DNA of 64,000 nucleotides from Micropterix aruncella. Taxonomy: Eukaryota; Arthropoda; Insecta; Lepidoptera; Micropterigidae. The position numbers and the translations under genes were made by a program. The notes under the pieces are model-generated. The model was not told where the DNA came from and did not search any database. It was given only the letters and a program-made list of their open reading frames with translations. The stretch is taken from positions 8,490,029 through 8,554,028 of the forward strand of contig OX155960.1 of NCBI GenBank assembly GCA_944548615.1, read 5' to 3'. Of this stretch, positions 12,301 through 21,737 are shown piece by piece; positions within the stretch are counted from its first letter, which is position 1, and each line of letters begins with the position of its first letter.

Positions 12301-15300
12301 CATCTCTTTGTCCTTGCTTTACAGTTTCATCCGTTTCTCTAAAAAATATTGATAAAGCAAATCTGATCAAAAAAGACGATGAAACTACTTTATGTCATCA
12401 AAAGTGAATTAACACTTGAATGCCCGGCGCTCGGATGCCCATTTTGACTCCTTAGTTAACCCATTCCAGTCTGACTGCACACCGAGTGTGCACTGCATTT
12501 CCGAGCCAAAAAGACCGGTAGCACACAGTGTTTGCATAAATATTGAATTGCAATTATAAGTCAGTGTGGAAAAAGCAGCCGCCAGGACTAGACTGGTTTA
12601 AAACAAAAAATATTGGTTTCAATTTAGCCCTAAAATGAGTGACCCAAAGCCAGGAACATCAGAATTGCAGAAAATGAGCAGTGATGATGAAAGTGATGAT
12701 TTATTGTCTGCAGGAAGAAAAAGAAAACCGAAATATTCGTCTAGAATGATCGTATGGGTTGTGTTCATTTTCTTATTGCTTATATAAATACATAGTTACA
12801 AAATATATCTGTACGATCTCACTGTTAATTCTCTACCAAGTTGTAACAAATAAATAAATAAATAAATTGTTATTATGTATAGTGAGTGATCCGGAATATG
12901 AGAAAGACATGAATATAGAACAGTTAGATGGTATTTTTGCAAAAAGTGAATGGAAAAAATTACTGCTTCCTAATTTTTTTTTTATTCAGGTACCTATATG
13001 AATTACATTCTTTTCTTTATTACCTACTGAACCTAAAATAACGAGCATTAAATTGAATAAAAATGTTATTCAATTTAATAAAGTGTTTTTATTTTATTTT
13101 ACATTGCACACCTGATGTTCAATCAGTTCCTCGTAATAAAAAAACTTTTAGAGGAGCTACTTGCACACAGCAATCATTTTTGCAAAGCGACTGATTTCTA
13201 TTGCAAACATGTTTTTTTAATCAACAATATTCAACATAAAGCAAAAAAAAAATGGAATCTGGGGATGGTCTCCAAAAATATGTGCTGTCTCGAATGGGTT
13301 AAAGGTATACATTTCCTAATTAAACCTGTATATTGCTGAGAGAGTTTGGCAATTTGTATGTTCTGGTCATCCATATTTACAATTATTGATAAATACACTT
13401 GCGAGCAACTAAATCGACTCACCCCCTCAGTGCGGAAAAAAACTATTTTTTTTTAGAAATGGCTAAGAAGATCCATACAATTATATATATTTTAAAACCC
13501 TTGTTTTGTCAGCTGTCCGTTAATATCATAATCATGAAAATCCGTTTAGGTTTTTTTTTTAAATTAAATAATATTTAAAAAAGGGAGTCAAATGGATGTT
13601 CAGGAGTAGAAAACTGGAGATACTTAAAATTAAATTAAAACGGAAAATGCAAACCTAAGAAGGAACGTTAAATAAATAAATATTTAGTGTTACCCCCCCC
13701 TTGCCCAGATGACAGCTCGCATGCGGTTCCTCAACGTCCTGATCAGATTTTTGGTCAAGTCTTGAGGAATACCATCCCATTCCTCTAACAACGCTGTATT
13801 GAGCTCGTAGATATTAGAAGTTGCCGGATTTCTTGCTCGGACTCTTCGTTTCAGCTCGTTTCACAAATTCTCGATGGGATTCATGTCTGGACTGAGAGCT
13901 GGCCAGTCCATCGTCTTCAAACCAACTTCATCTAAGAATCGCCGAGTGATTCACGCTGTGTGACACCGTGCATTGATCTACAAGCCCTCCGTCCAGATAT
14001 GACTCTTTACTCTGTATCTCGGAAGGTGGCTCTTATTGTAGAATTAACTGTTCCATGGGAATCAAATATCCCAAAAGACCACGAGTACAAATTAAATAAA
14101 TACCATGATCTTGCAAATGCCGTAACCCGGAACGGCTTCACTGTTCACCTTCACGCGGTGGAAGTTGGCGCTCGTGGCCTGCCAGCTAAATCTCTATTTC
14201 ACTGTTCCATGGGAATCAAATATCCCAAAAGACCACGAGTACAAATTAAATAAATACCATGATCTTGCAAATGCCGTAACCCGGAACGGCTTCACTGTTC
14301 ACCTTCACGCGGTGGAAGTTGGCGCTCGTGGCCTGCCAGCTAAATCTCTATTTCACCTCTTTAAAGATCTTGGCCTTTCCAGAAAAATAATCAACTCTTT
14401 CTTAGAAAAATTATCTAAAACTGCAATTTGCGCATCTCAAATTCTATGGCTTCGAAGGGGGAGTGAATGGGTGGTAAGGTGAACGCTCACATGTGGCAAG
14501 ACAGCTGTCCTAAACATACCACAGCCGGTTCGTAAGTCCGGAATCCACTGCTCACCCCCCAGAAGTGTAAAAAAAAAATTGTATTATGATGGGCCCGACT
14601 CCGGTCGGTGAATTCCATGGCAGCTCCGTTTGTATTTATTTATATGTATTAAACAGAGTTTTTTCCAATAAATCATTCATACGGTATGACATGATCCAAG
14701 AGAATAATTTGATATAGCGTTTAGCATTCAGGCCTTCTCTCCCACTTCCCCCTGGCGCGAATACGAGGTTGGACCTTCCTTCTAAAGAAATGCCAGCCCA
14801 CACCATGCAGGAAACGCCGCTGTAGGAGACTGTTTCATCGAAGCAGCACTGCGAAAATCACTCGTCTGGACGCCTGGAGACCCAGCCTATTCTGTGACTG
14901 CCATACAGGCACATTCTGCTTTCTTCAGTAAATAAAACTGACCGCCATTGCTATATGCTCCAACTGACGTCCTCTCGAGAAAATAAAAGGCGCGCTTGCT
15001 GGTGGCGTGTGGTCAATTTAAGGCCTGTGCCAGGTCTTTTTGGAACGAGGTTGGATTTTTTCAAGCGTCTTCTGATCGTTCACTGACTGACAGCTACCCC
15101 TTGAACTTGTCTCAGCTCCTGCTGTACATTAACGCCAGCGAGGTCGCGATTCTACAGTAACGTCGAAGCGATGTAACGGTCGTCTCTCTCAGAAGCGCAC
15201 CGGAACCGGATGCTATTTGGTCTCCGATTGATGGTACCAGTTTGTTCAGTTCGTATTAGATACTTAAAACTACAAAGTCAATCAGATATGTTTTGTCGTG

Positions 15301-17565
15301 ATATAGTAAAAAAGATATTAAAATAGTAACATACTACTATTGACGATTGAAAATTCAAATAAACATTAAAATAACACTATTATTATTCAATAATATTACA
15401 TTTCACATAGTAGATTTTCAGTAAACAAAAATGCAAATGAGAGGTATTGAGACTATTTCTTCAGCTATTGCCACGATTATACTTTTTTACCTTTTCTCTA
15501 GGTCTTCTACTGCCCCTTGAAAGTCTCAAATGCCCACAAGGGGGCTTTATCGCCGACTTTGAGAACCCATGATTTAAAGTATCAAAATACAATATTTTTC
15601 TTAAATTTTTGAAATGTTTCATGAAATCCGGCACAGCACTAGCTAGTGCCTGCTGCAAAGACATTACCCTCCCAATATGATATATCTATGTAGTTGTTTT
15701 GTAGCTGGTCCAACTTGTGATTTAGCTCCCACCCGGGAGGCTCCTTGAAGAGGTGAGTTGTAGAAGAAGTATTATATTACATTCTAGAATTACGCTAATT
15801 CTATTATGCCATTTTCCTCTTCAAGTATGCAAATCATGAAAAGTGATGATAAGAATTTACTGTTATTCAAATAGTTTAAAATTAAGTGAACTCGAAGATT
15901 CCTAAATGGGGAGTCAAAATTACTCCCTCGGGCATTCTACTGTTAAGTATAATGAAAGTACATTTCACCATTTGAAAAATGTAGAAACAGCCGAGGATAG
16001 AATCTGAATTAGAGATATATTTTTAAGAACAATAGATCTACATACCGCATCAGCCGCCCGATGTCATTTCGCATTCGCTCGGAAAAGTTCCTCTTGCTGT
16101 CCGACGCATTATAGTTCTGGATGCTGTTTTGATTCCATTCGTACGGAGTATACCTTGTATACAGAGCTGCTCGGGCGGCGTGCTCTGGACTCCAATCAAA
16201 CCCAGTAACGAGATTCGGGAAGCGCAGCGGCTCCGTCACCATCCCTTGGGGCGTGTAACACGGATCTACTAAGGCGTTTGTAATCGGCTGAGATGGCCTG
16301 AAACACAGTATTACAGTATATAAAAAAATATTGAATGAGTACTGCTATTAATTAGTTAGTTCGTTAACAGTTAAGCTACAGTAAGATCTTGGAATAACAA
16401 TTACTGATGATCTTAAATGTGAAAAACACATAGTTGCAATCGCTAAAAGAGCCAACTCTTCTCTATCTGATAAGGAAGGCTTTCCATTATATCCAGTCAA
16501 TAGAGGTGCTCCAGCCGGAGGTGTCGCAACCAGATCAGTATTATATATTTCGTATAGAAGATTCACTTCCTGTCGCCGTGATTTAAATAATAAGCGTGCT
16601 GGTAGTAACTGGCAAAAGGCATCTATAAATGTGCCAAGTTGTAGGAATGTGCCTTATCACATTTAACCCGGCGAGGATGTGGAGAGGTCAATTTGACCCT
16701 GCTCATTTTATTTTGTATACAGTATTTTGTCCAGCGGTCCTACGCTGGCGAACTTCTCAGTAGCTAGAGCTATTGAATTTCCTTCCCTCTGCGAGCTACT
16801 ACTCAGTCGGCTGCCGCCTTTGGATGGAGATAGAAGGGCGCGAATGCAAAAAGGTTATTTATGACCCTTACACGACCACGACGTATCAATTTTGTGCCAT
16901 TTTTCAAGGCATTATTTTTTTTAAAAATGGCCTCTGACAGTGTTCTATGCAATGCTGAATATGTACGTTTATGATGAATATATATGAATGTTTGCGAAAG
17001 GTGTCATTCGTACATTTCTCAAGAACACATTGTTCCGTTCTGTCAACTTAAATTTGACTGAATTACCGCTAATGTCAGGTAGAGGCAAGCGACCTCGAAT
17101 CTGTGACCAGACTAGAGGATGGAGAAATCCGTCCAAATCTGGTAGTATGGACGCGAGGTTGGCCTGCTGGTTGCACTTTCCAGTGCTGGCGGTAAGACGT
17201 TGGACTCTTACAGGCTGTTGGCATAGCTAGACTAAGGATTATATTGTTCCAAAGTATCACACCATGGAAGACAGAATGGCTGTTCACTCTATGTTTACTC
17301 CATGGAAGACAGAATGGCTCGATGTCGTTATAACCCTGGAGTGGCTGGTTCGCCCGTAGTAATTGACACCCCTCTATGTGGCTAGTTACAACGCTAGAAA
17401 TTATGGCTACAAATCGTAATCATACATTGGCGTAACCTCTACTTCTTCGTAGCCCATCACGGGTCGCCAGGGATGTTTCAATGGTGTTTGAAAGGAGTAT
17501 CCCGTCGTCGCCTCTTTTGCCGGCATTGCCGTTGTATCCCGCATCGGATCCCATTGTTGCAATTG
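6168..17565 (-). CDS. Tektin (tektin-3/4/5-like), 6 visible exons
   Basis: Tektins are coiled-coil filament proteins that line the inside of ciliary and sperm-tail doublet microtubules. Coding order on the minus strand is 17565-17426, 16297-16046, 12338-12248, 12122-11981, 9793-9157 and 6378-6168. All junctions keep frame and together give about 490 residues. Family hallmarks are the nonapeptide-loop variant RPSLELCRD (about residues 408-416 of this reading; family consensus RPNVELCRD), LYHREKRQG, and a C-terminal run ending NAIFIDRDQCMGLRRGYP. An N-terminal PWRP motif points to the longer tektin-3/5 type. The first visible exon opens with an acceptor, so a further 5' exon with the start codon is probably missing, unless an internal Met is used. 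AATAAA on the minus strand at 6119-6114 serves the 3' end. The subfamily is uncertain. Confidence 0.9.
6602..7956 (+). mobile_element. Full-length Tc1-like element with TA target duplication
   Basis: Perfect terminal inverted repeats of about 29 bp begin cacccttgtgcaaattaatc at 6602 and end with the inverse at 7956. TA dinucleotides flank at 6600-6601 and 7957-7958. The element is about 1,355 bp and contains one uninterrupted transposase gene. It sits in the last tektin intron. Intact ends plus an intact gene suggest a young insertion. Confidence 0.95.
6846..7862 (+). CDS. Tc1-family transposase, intact, DD34E
   Basis: A 338-residue transposase that would cut and paste the element. It starts with an ATG at the usual distance from the left end. 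Residues 1-120 form the paired helix-turn-helix DNA-binding region, with a basic GRKRK motif at about 58-62. The catalytic triad is Asp152 (FSDESHF), Asp240 (FQQDLAPCHAS) and Glu275 (DWPGNSPDLNPIENLW); 34 residues separate the last two, the classical Tc1 DD34E spacing. The length is normal for the family and no stop or frameshift is present. AATAAA follows near 7900. Whether it is active cannot be told from sequence. Confidence 0.95.
   Translation: MDISLEIRSKVIALDAHTSLSQRRISEECGISLGSTNAIIRNHRESGSILPQRIGKCGRKRKTTMKDDTILIRNSKINPHKTSDDLQKELAASGTIVHASTVRRRLLESGRKARRPLKKQLLTKTMKKKRMTWAQKYKLWTSEDWKNVLFSDESHFFVQGMRYQFVRRADGEPLSPAHIQQSVKHPVKKMFWGCFSFYGTGALVPVTGMMNSAKYIEVLTDRMIHELKKIPTETKIFQQDLAPCHASKLVKKFFTDNSIMCLDWPGNSPDLNPIENLWSICKARLRKMDCTTKEKLVNAVIEVWYRDPKIRENCKNLVESMPKRIQLLLKAKGGHIKY
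7960..8554. other. Tektin intron stretch, no feature
   Basis: AT-rich intron sequence downstream of the Tc1 element. I see no coding or repeat signature. Confidence 0.4.
8555..8824 (-). mobile_element. tRNA-derived SINE
   Basis: Read on the minus strand from 8824, the head begins cacggctcggtggcatagta (A-box-like) and has the B box ggttcgattcc (plus 8760-8770). A non-tRNA body follows, ending in a tail rich in aaacaaacaa near 8560. A second, damaged copy is at 509-1252. The tRNA-like part is not a functional tRNA: no cloverleaf or anticodon stem is evident. Confidence 0.75.
9157..9793 (-). CDS. Tektin exon 5 (visible)
   Basis: The longest tektin exon. It holds most of rod 1B/2A and ends just after RPSLELCRDEAHT, splitting an Arg codon. 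The acceptor TTTTGAG lies at 9794-9800. The donor GTATTT is at 9156. Confidence 0.92.
9794..10559. other. Tektin intron stretch, unassigned
   Basis: No recognisable gene. The segment at about 10090-10460 is less AT-rich and has long open frames on the minus strand with no known motif; it may be a decayed retroelement. Confidence 0.35.
10560..10720 (+). pseudogene. mariner transposase fragment
   Basis: The plus reading includes AEEIKKLLNEICDK, a stop, then RDKLAKIGLFHQDNALAHKS. This matches the block around the second catalytic Asp of mariner transposases (family consensus HDNAPAH). Only about 50 codons are left and the frame is broken. A G-run precedes it at 10575-10586. Confidence 0.6.
10721..11023. 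other. AT-rich tektin intron stretch
   Basis: Very AT-rich spacer between the mariner fragment and the TTAA MITE. No feature seen. Confidence 0.4.
11028..11360. mobile_element. TTAA-flanked MITE (piggyBac-type)
   Basis: TTAA lies at 11024-11027 and 11361-11364. The ends are inverted repeats starting CCCCTCGCG. The interior has GC-rich cggcccg and gggccgtctgg motifs. At 333 bp with no reading frame it is a non-autonomous element moved by a piggyBac-type transposase. Confidence 0.7.
11574..11816. mobile_element. Probable second TTAA-type MITE
   Basis: The left end ctaa|CCCCTAGAGCCCCG and the right end, ending GGCCTGAAGGG|ttaa, suggest imperfect inverted repeats with a decayed left target site. 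An AT-rich core lies between GC-rich ends, like its neighbour at 11028-11360. Confidence 0.4.
11981..12122 (-). CDS. Tektin exon 4 (visible)
   Basis: Reads VNTELERQVSTIEELHN and later PLHICQECLYHREKRQ, a block conserved in all tektins. The acceptor TCTTTAAG and donor GTAAAC fit in phase. Confidence 0.9.
12248..12338 (-). CDS. Tektin exon 3 (visible)
   Basis: Reads ETDETVKQGQRDAGRRLGER and LTDTTYWRNE. The acceptor TTTTTAG and donor GTAATA are both in phase with their neighbours. Confidence 0.85.
12460..13298 (+). mobile_element. Deleted piggyBac element with transposase N-terminus
   Basis: TTAA lies at 12456-12459 and 13299-13302. The inverted ends are CCCATTCCAGTC and CCCATTCGAGAC. A short frame from 12634 reads MSDPKPGTSELQKMSSDDES then SDDLLSAGRKRKPK, the acidic N-terminus typical of piggyBac transposases. 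A second piece, SDPEYEKDMNIEQL, follows near 12890. The catalytic domain is deleted. Confidence 0.65.
13692..15170 (-). pseudogene. Decayed Tc1-like transposase, split by a LINE
   Basis: On the minus strand, 13950-13700 reads like the Tc1 C-terminus: a FLDEV-like stretch, a TMDWPALSPDMNPIEN-like block, then a NELKRRVRARNP-like stretch, with broken frames. The upstream part continues at 14660-15170 with further transposase-like but stop-ridden sequence. The interval 13955-14655 is a LINE fragment inserted into it. Confidence 0.6.
13955..14655 (+). mobile_element. RLE-type non-LTR retrotransposon 3' end
   Basis: The plus reading begins LQALRPDMTLYSVSRKVALI then VELTVPWESN, the PD-(D/E)XK restriction-like endonuclease motif of R2/NeSL-type LINEs. 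It continues to HLHAVEVGARGLPAKSLF and LWLRRGSEW. A 154-bp tandem duplication (14048-14201 and 14202-14355) breaks the frame. The 3' UTR (about 14480-14655) recurs at 26853-27050 and 31535-31610 on the minus strand. Confidence 0.75.
15171..16045. other. Tektin intron stretch, no gene seen
   Basis: Contains the right end of the TTAA composite (to 15942). The minus open frame at 15461-15664 has no known motif. Confidence 0.35.
16046..16297 (-). CDS. Tektin exon 2 (visible)
   Basis: The acceptor GTTTCAG ends at 16298 and the donor GTATGT is at 16045. The reading includes TGFDWSPEHAARAALYTRYT and ends in RNDIGRLMR, typical of the tektin N-terminal head. Confidence 0.85.
16298..17425. other. Tektin intron with possible piggyBac 5' end
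   Basis: TTAACCCGGCGAGG near 16662 followed by the dyad ggtcaatttgacc looks like a piggyBac-type left end, but I find no right partner. A 19-bp string beginning ccatggaagacag occurs twice around 17264 and 17302. No host coding sequence seen. Confidence 0.3.
17426..17565 (-). CDS. Tektin exon, N-terminal part
   Basis: Preceded by TTATTTTCAG, it reads QLQQWDPMRDTTAMP and later PLKHPWRPVMGYEEVE. The donor GTATGA starts at 17425. It ends two bases into a codon, which matches the next exon. The true start codon may be upstream or one of the two internal Met codons. Confidence 0.7.
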
Positions 17566-17787
17566 CTGAAAATAACCAATGAATTATTACACATTCATAT
17601 AATTATCATCACAATAAACGTACAGAACATAACAGTGGTTCTTCAGCCATATGAACAAATTTTTATACAAAAAAATACAAGTTCAAAAAAAACCGTCAGT
17701 GAATATTTGAATTTCGAACGTTTCTTTAATGTTGCTATTTTATGAGTCGCGCGTATGGCAACTCGCTTTATACCTCAAAGTAGAGTA

Positions 17788-17910
17788 GGGTCCCATCAAA
17801 CTTGCAGAAGGCAAATTTGCAGACGGCAATCTTGCAGACGGCATTCTTGCAGGCGGCAGTTTTGCAGAAGGCAATCTTGCAGAAGGCAGTTTTGCAAATG
17901 TCAAAATGAT
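17788..17910 (+). repeat. 15-bp tandem repeat reading as pentapeptides, copy A1
   Basis: The unit is TTGCAGRMGGCARTY in about 7 copies. Because 15 is a multiple of 3, one frame reads ANLQT AILQT AFLQA AVLQK, the A(D/N)LXX pentapeptide pattern. The first bases (gggtcccatcaaacttgcag) recur in inverse at 44505-44525. It is not part of a long frame. Confidence 0.7.
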
Positions 17911-18056
17911 CTAACCTAACCTAACAGAAAAACTTAAAACATTTTTTTTAATGTTTAGTGTGATGTATAAAAGTCATCCACTACAAGGATGCCGGTAATT
18001 AATGTCACTTCGATTTTAGGGAAAGAAAAACCTAACCTAACCTAACCTAACAGAAA
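17911..18056 (+). repeat. Flanking repeat with CCTAA strings
   Basis: Contains short (CCTAA)n runs at about 17913-17926 and 18030-18052, the complement of the insect TTAGG telomere unit. The segment 17929-18002 recurs in inverse at 42895-42975, so it belongs to a dispersed repeat linked to the pentapeptide-like units. Confidence 0.6.
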
Positions 18057-18069
18057 AACTTAAAAACTG

Positions 18070-18263
18070 TACTGAAGGTTGCCGCCTGCAAGGTTGCCGC
18101 CTGCAAGGTTGCCTCCTGCAAATCTGCCCTCAACAGATTTGGAACTGTCAAAAGTGACATTTGTGCAAAATTGCCGCATGCAAAACTGGCGCCCCCCAAC
18201 AAATTTGGAACTGTCAAAAGTGACATTTGTGCAAAATTGCCGCATGCAAAACTGGCGCCCCCC
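18070..18263 (-). repeat. Pentapeptide-like 15-bp repeat, copy A2
   Basis: On the minus strand it reads ADLQEATLQAATLQAATF. Upstream of this is a 60-bp segment (aactgtcaaaagtgacattt ...) present twice in tandem. The same module order, in the opposite orientation, is found next to GCSH at 42428-42572. Confidence 0.7.
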
Positions 18264-18302
18264 GTAGAGTAGACAATTTTATTATCGTAAATGGGCTCTC
18301 TA

Positions 18303-21181
18303 GGGGAGAGTGAGTACACTTGATCCCCCTTTTGGTTTTTGGCTCATAAAAACTTATCCAATCAAATAAATCATATAATTTCAAATTTAAGATGTCGCAA
18401 ATTTAATAGCTTAACTAAATTATATCATGTTACGGCTTTGCTGCGTAAGATTATCCAAGAAAGAGAAAAAATGTGGAGGAGGGGCGAAAGGATCAAATCT
18501 CCTCTATTCAAGGAGATTTGATCCTCGACCTGGGTTGACTAGATCCTACTAATAAAGTAAGCAATTAAAATATTTTTTAAAGTATTTATTGTCGCAAAGC
18601 TTAACAAAATGTTTAAGAAAAAATATTACAAGTACAAACAAATGAAAAAGAATAATGAAGGATTAAAGGAAAACAAATATTAGTTCACATATCAATTTGA
18701 AATTTTTTTAACGATTTCTCGAACTCAAACGTGCCTACTCGCTTGCACAAAGACTTAAATTTTGGGTTTGGGACTTTCTTGACAATTTGAAACGGCGCAA
18801 TAGATGATATATCATCCTTTATGGGCCACTTGAAATGTCGGTTTGTAATTTTTTTGGCGAACTTGATTTCATATGAATTTCTGTTTTACTGATATAAAAT
18901 TGACGACTACCCAATCTCCTTTAGCTGCCGGTACAATATTATTTCCCGGCTCAGCATCACTGTAGCAGTTGGAATCGGAATCGCAGACACTGAAATCAGA
19001 ATCGCTGGAACTTTTAACAAACCATCCACTTTCTTCTTCTTCAGATGAAGAGCTCTCGAAGTCTTTTAAATTTCTCTTAACTTTCTTAAATCTCATGTCC
19101 GAAATTTTCGTTTTCGTAGGTCGTTTCTTATCATTTCTGGCCGCTGCTTCTTCTTCTACTTTCTGTTTTTCTGGTGTATCAGTTAGAATTCGACTGGAAC
19201 CCTTTTTCCTACCTCTGTTAGACGGTTTTCGGGGCATGGCTTTAGGGTACGGCCGTATTTGTTCCGGTGAGCGAAACGCATTGCTTGTCGACGTAGATGG
19301 GATGTCACGCAGCTGTGTTGTTACTTCACTGGTGTCTTGAGGATTTCCAATACCTTCGTTAGGGGTTTCATTGTTCTTTTCAGTAATCATAACTAAACGG
19401 TTTTCAGCCTCATTTTCTGCATTATCTTTAATCGTCTCGTTCAGTGTTGGGTTTTCTCTATCAGTCACATAGGAAGACAAGTATTCATCATCTCCGAAAA
19501 TGTCTGGATTAAAGGGTTGTATTCCAGCAACTCGAAACCCACTTTGAATATTTTTAGGTGATACAGCAAGCGGGAAGGAATTGTTAAGCAGTTCTGATAT
19601 ATCGTAAATAGAGATTGGTCTTCCCGCGTGGTTTTTCATCCAATTATCAGGAGCTGAATTATAAAAAGTTTTCAAGGGCCCAAACACTGTGCGATCTAGA
19701 GGCATTAACTTGTGCGACGTATGTGGTGGAATGGTGAGAAGTATTATACCATTTTCTCTTGCGAATAGTATCGTCCCTAAGCTTATGTGGCTTTCGTGGT
19801 TGTCTAGTATGATAAGACACTTATCAGTTTGAGTAGGTTTGGCATATTTAACGAAATGTTTAAGGAACACCACGAAATTCTCAGAATTCATCCAACCGCT
19901 TGGATATGCGACGCCTGATGTGCCTGGCGGAGCCCTTTCGATCATTCGTGTTTGCCAATTTTTCCTTGGAAAAATCATGAAAGGGGGAATGTGGTTTCCT
20001 ATGCCGTTTACAGCCGCACAAACTGTCACCAGTTCACCTCGCTCACCTGAAGTAGCCTGAGCTACTTGTTTCTGTCCCTTGGGCGCTATTATTTTGGGTG
20101 GCTTGTGAACAGTAGTAAGTCCAGTCTCATCTACTGCCCATATAGATTCTGGGGTAAATTTGTGTTTCTCTAAAATAGAATCCAATTTTTCGAAGTTCTT
20201 GCTGACATTTGGCTTATTAAAGCTGGTCGATCGCCCTAAGCTTGTAGCTTCTGGTGCACGCATAGATAAATCTGAATGTCTACGCATGAACCCGTGGAAC
20301 CATTCGTAGCCAGCAATTTCTTCAATATTCCACTTTGATGGGTATTGCTTGTTATTGAGTTTTGCATATTCTAATGCGAACCGGCGAACTTCCTTGGCTC
20401 TTAAGCCATGGTTTAGCTTACAAGCTTTTTTAGATATTCACACAAAATGGCTTCTTCTTGTTCTGTAAATACTAAAGATTTTTTGTAATTAGGCTTGAAA
20501 GAAATAATTAATTCAGTCTCATTCTCCTTCTGGCGTCTTGCGTTTCGTTTCAGCGACATGACTGGAATCTGGAACAGTCTTGCAGATCCTCGGATAGATT
20601 CACCGTTGAGGACCGCCTGAACTGCTTGCTTCATTTTTTCATCGTCAATTGGGGTCCGCTTTCTTCCTCCATCTTTTGTTTTGTAAATTCTCGGCATTTT
20701 TGCTGTAAGTTAAATTGAGTGAATTAAACCCATTAACTAATGAATAGTATTTTAATTAGGGAGACTCGATCCTAGGATCAAATCGCCCCACCTACAAAAG
20801 AACCAACTCTCCCCAACATGTAGAAATTAATAAAATGGAATGTTATTAGTGGAAGATATTTTGCATGGTAAAATCTAAATACAGCAATTGTGACGCTAAA
20901 TAGCATAGATTTACGTTAGTACATATGCAAACATCTACTGTAATGTGTATACTTTATAATATGAGCCAACACTCACCCGGAAAAAGAAGTTTTAACACAG
21001 CAAAACTTAGCAGCGCGTGTGGTCACTTTGCATGCCAACATAGGACTTTGACAGTTGGATGAGTGATGTTACCAGTCAAAGGGATATTCAATGTTGCCAA
21101 CGCGAAATTAAAAAAATGCTCCATTTACGAGAAATGGGCGGAGGATCAAGTCTCCTTAGGGATCAAGTGTACTCACTCTCC
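18303..21181 (-). mobile_element. pogo/Tigger-type DNA transposon
   Basis: The ends are inverted repeats of about 24 bp: left GGGGAGAGTGAGTACACTTG at 18303, right its near-complement ending at 21181. A TA precedes the left end; the right flank is CA, so the TA target site is not cleanly kept. It contains one transposase gene with two frameshifts. GATCAA-type motifs recur near both ends. Confidence 0.8.
18685..20697 (-). pseudogene. pogo-like transposase, two frameshifts
   Basis: Starts MPRIYKTKDGGRKRTPIDDE with a pipsqueak-type helix-turn-helix (VLNGESIRGSARLF). A frameshift in an A-run at about 20424-20430 breaks the first frame (20697-20413); the sequence between it and 20287 continues in the shifted frame (LNHGLRAKEVRRFALEYAKL). 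The main frame (to 18869) carries the DDE domain: WAVDETGL, IILDNHESH and LMPLDRTVFGPLK, with 35 residues between the second and third Asp. An acidic, Ser-rich C-terminal region follows. A second frameshift near 18875-18885 separates a conserved tail (FKWPIKDDIS, VGTFEFEKSLKKF) ending at 18685. Close relatives are insect Tigger-derived proteins. Nearly intact, but not translatable as one chain. Confidence 0.85.
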
Positions 21182-21737
21182 ACACATTGGCTGGCCACTG
21201 TTGAACCACATCATTGGAAGCGAGTCGACTCCCCTGTGACGTGAAAACGTATGGGAAAGAGCGAGAAAGAAATAGGCCATGGTGCATATGTTGGTGTAGA
21301 GAGTTATCATAAGAACGTGTAGAGAGTTATCATAAGAATGCGATACTAGTGATCATTATCATTGTGTTTGTGGAAATTATTAAATGGCTTAGTGATTTTC
21401 TGGCCCATCATATTCAAAGTTTTCTCCATCTATCATGTCAATGTATTGTCATTGATATAAAATCAATGGTATTGTTAATAAAAACGTTGCGATTTTGACA
21501 CACGATTTGTGTGATGATTCCAGAGCAGGTACGATAATAAAATGCCGTATATACGATTATTCTAATTCATACCACCTTGTCTACTTGACAGACGCACGAC
21601 AGACGTCAAAGTCCGATTGCGACATTTCATTCATTTCTTGGAATTCATTTAAATTCAAACGTTTCATTCGCTTGCTTGTCGGTTCAAGGTTTACTACATA
21701 GGTGTGCGTGGTGTTGTGTCGTTTTTTATGCTCAACA
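21182..21737. promoter_or_regulatory. Probable NUBP1 upstream region
   Basis: The first NUBP1 codon is at 21738, so the promoter and 5' UTR must lie here or just upstream, next to the pogo element's right end. The missing tektin 5' exon could also be in this interval on the minus strand. I see no clear core promoter motif. Confidence 0.35.

Larger units (their letters stand above)
12413..15942. mobile_element. TTAA-flanked composite element hosting nested insertions
   Basis: TTAA lies at 12409-12412 and 15943-15946. The ends are inverted: CACTTGAATGCCCG on the left, and the complement of CAGTAGAATGCCCG on the right. Both are followed inward by a ttttgactcc block. Inside are a second TTAA element (12460-13298), a Tc1 relic and a LINE fragment, so the original element was probably short. 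Confidence 0.5.

Noticed and set aside
14997..15240. Second host gene on the minus strand near 15 kb
   Set aside because: The apparent coding similarity is to Tc1 transposase and is full of stops.
18047..18319. A real pentapeptide-repeat protein gene
   Set aside because: Each copy is under 40 codons of repeat, the frames run into unrelated modules, and copies lie in both orientations.
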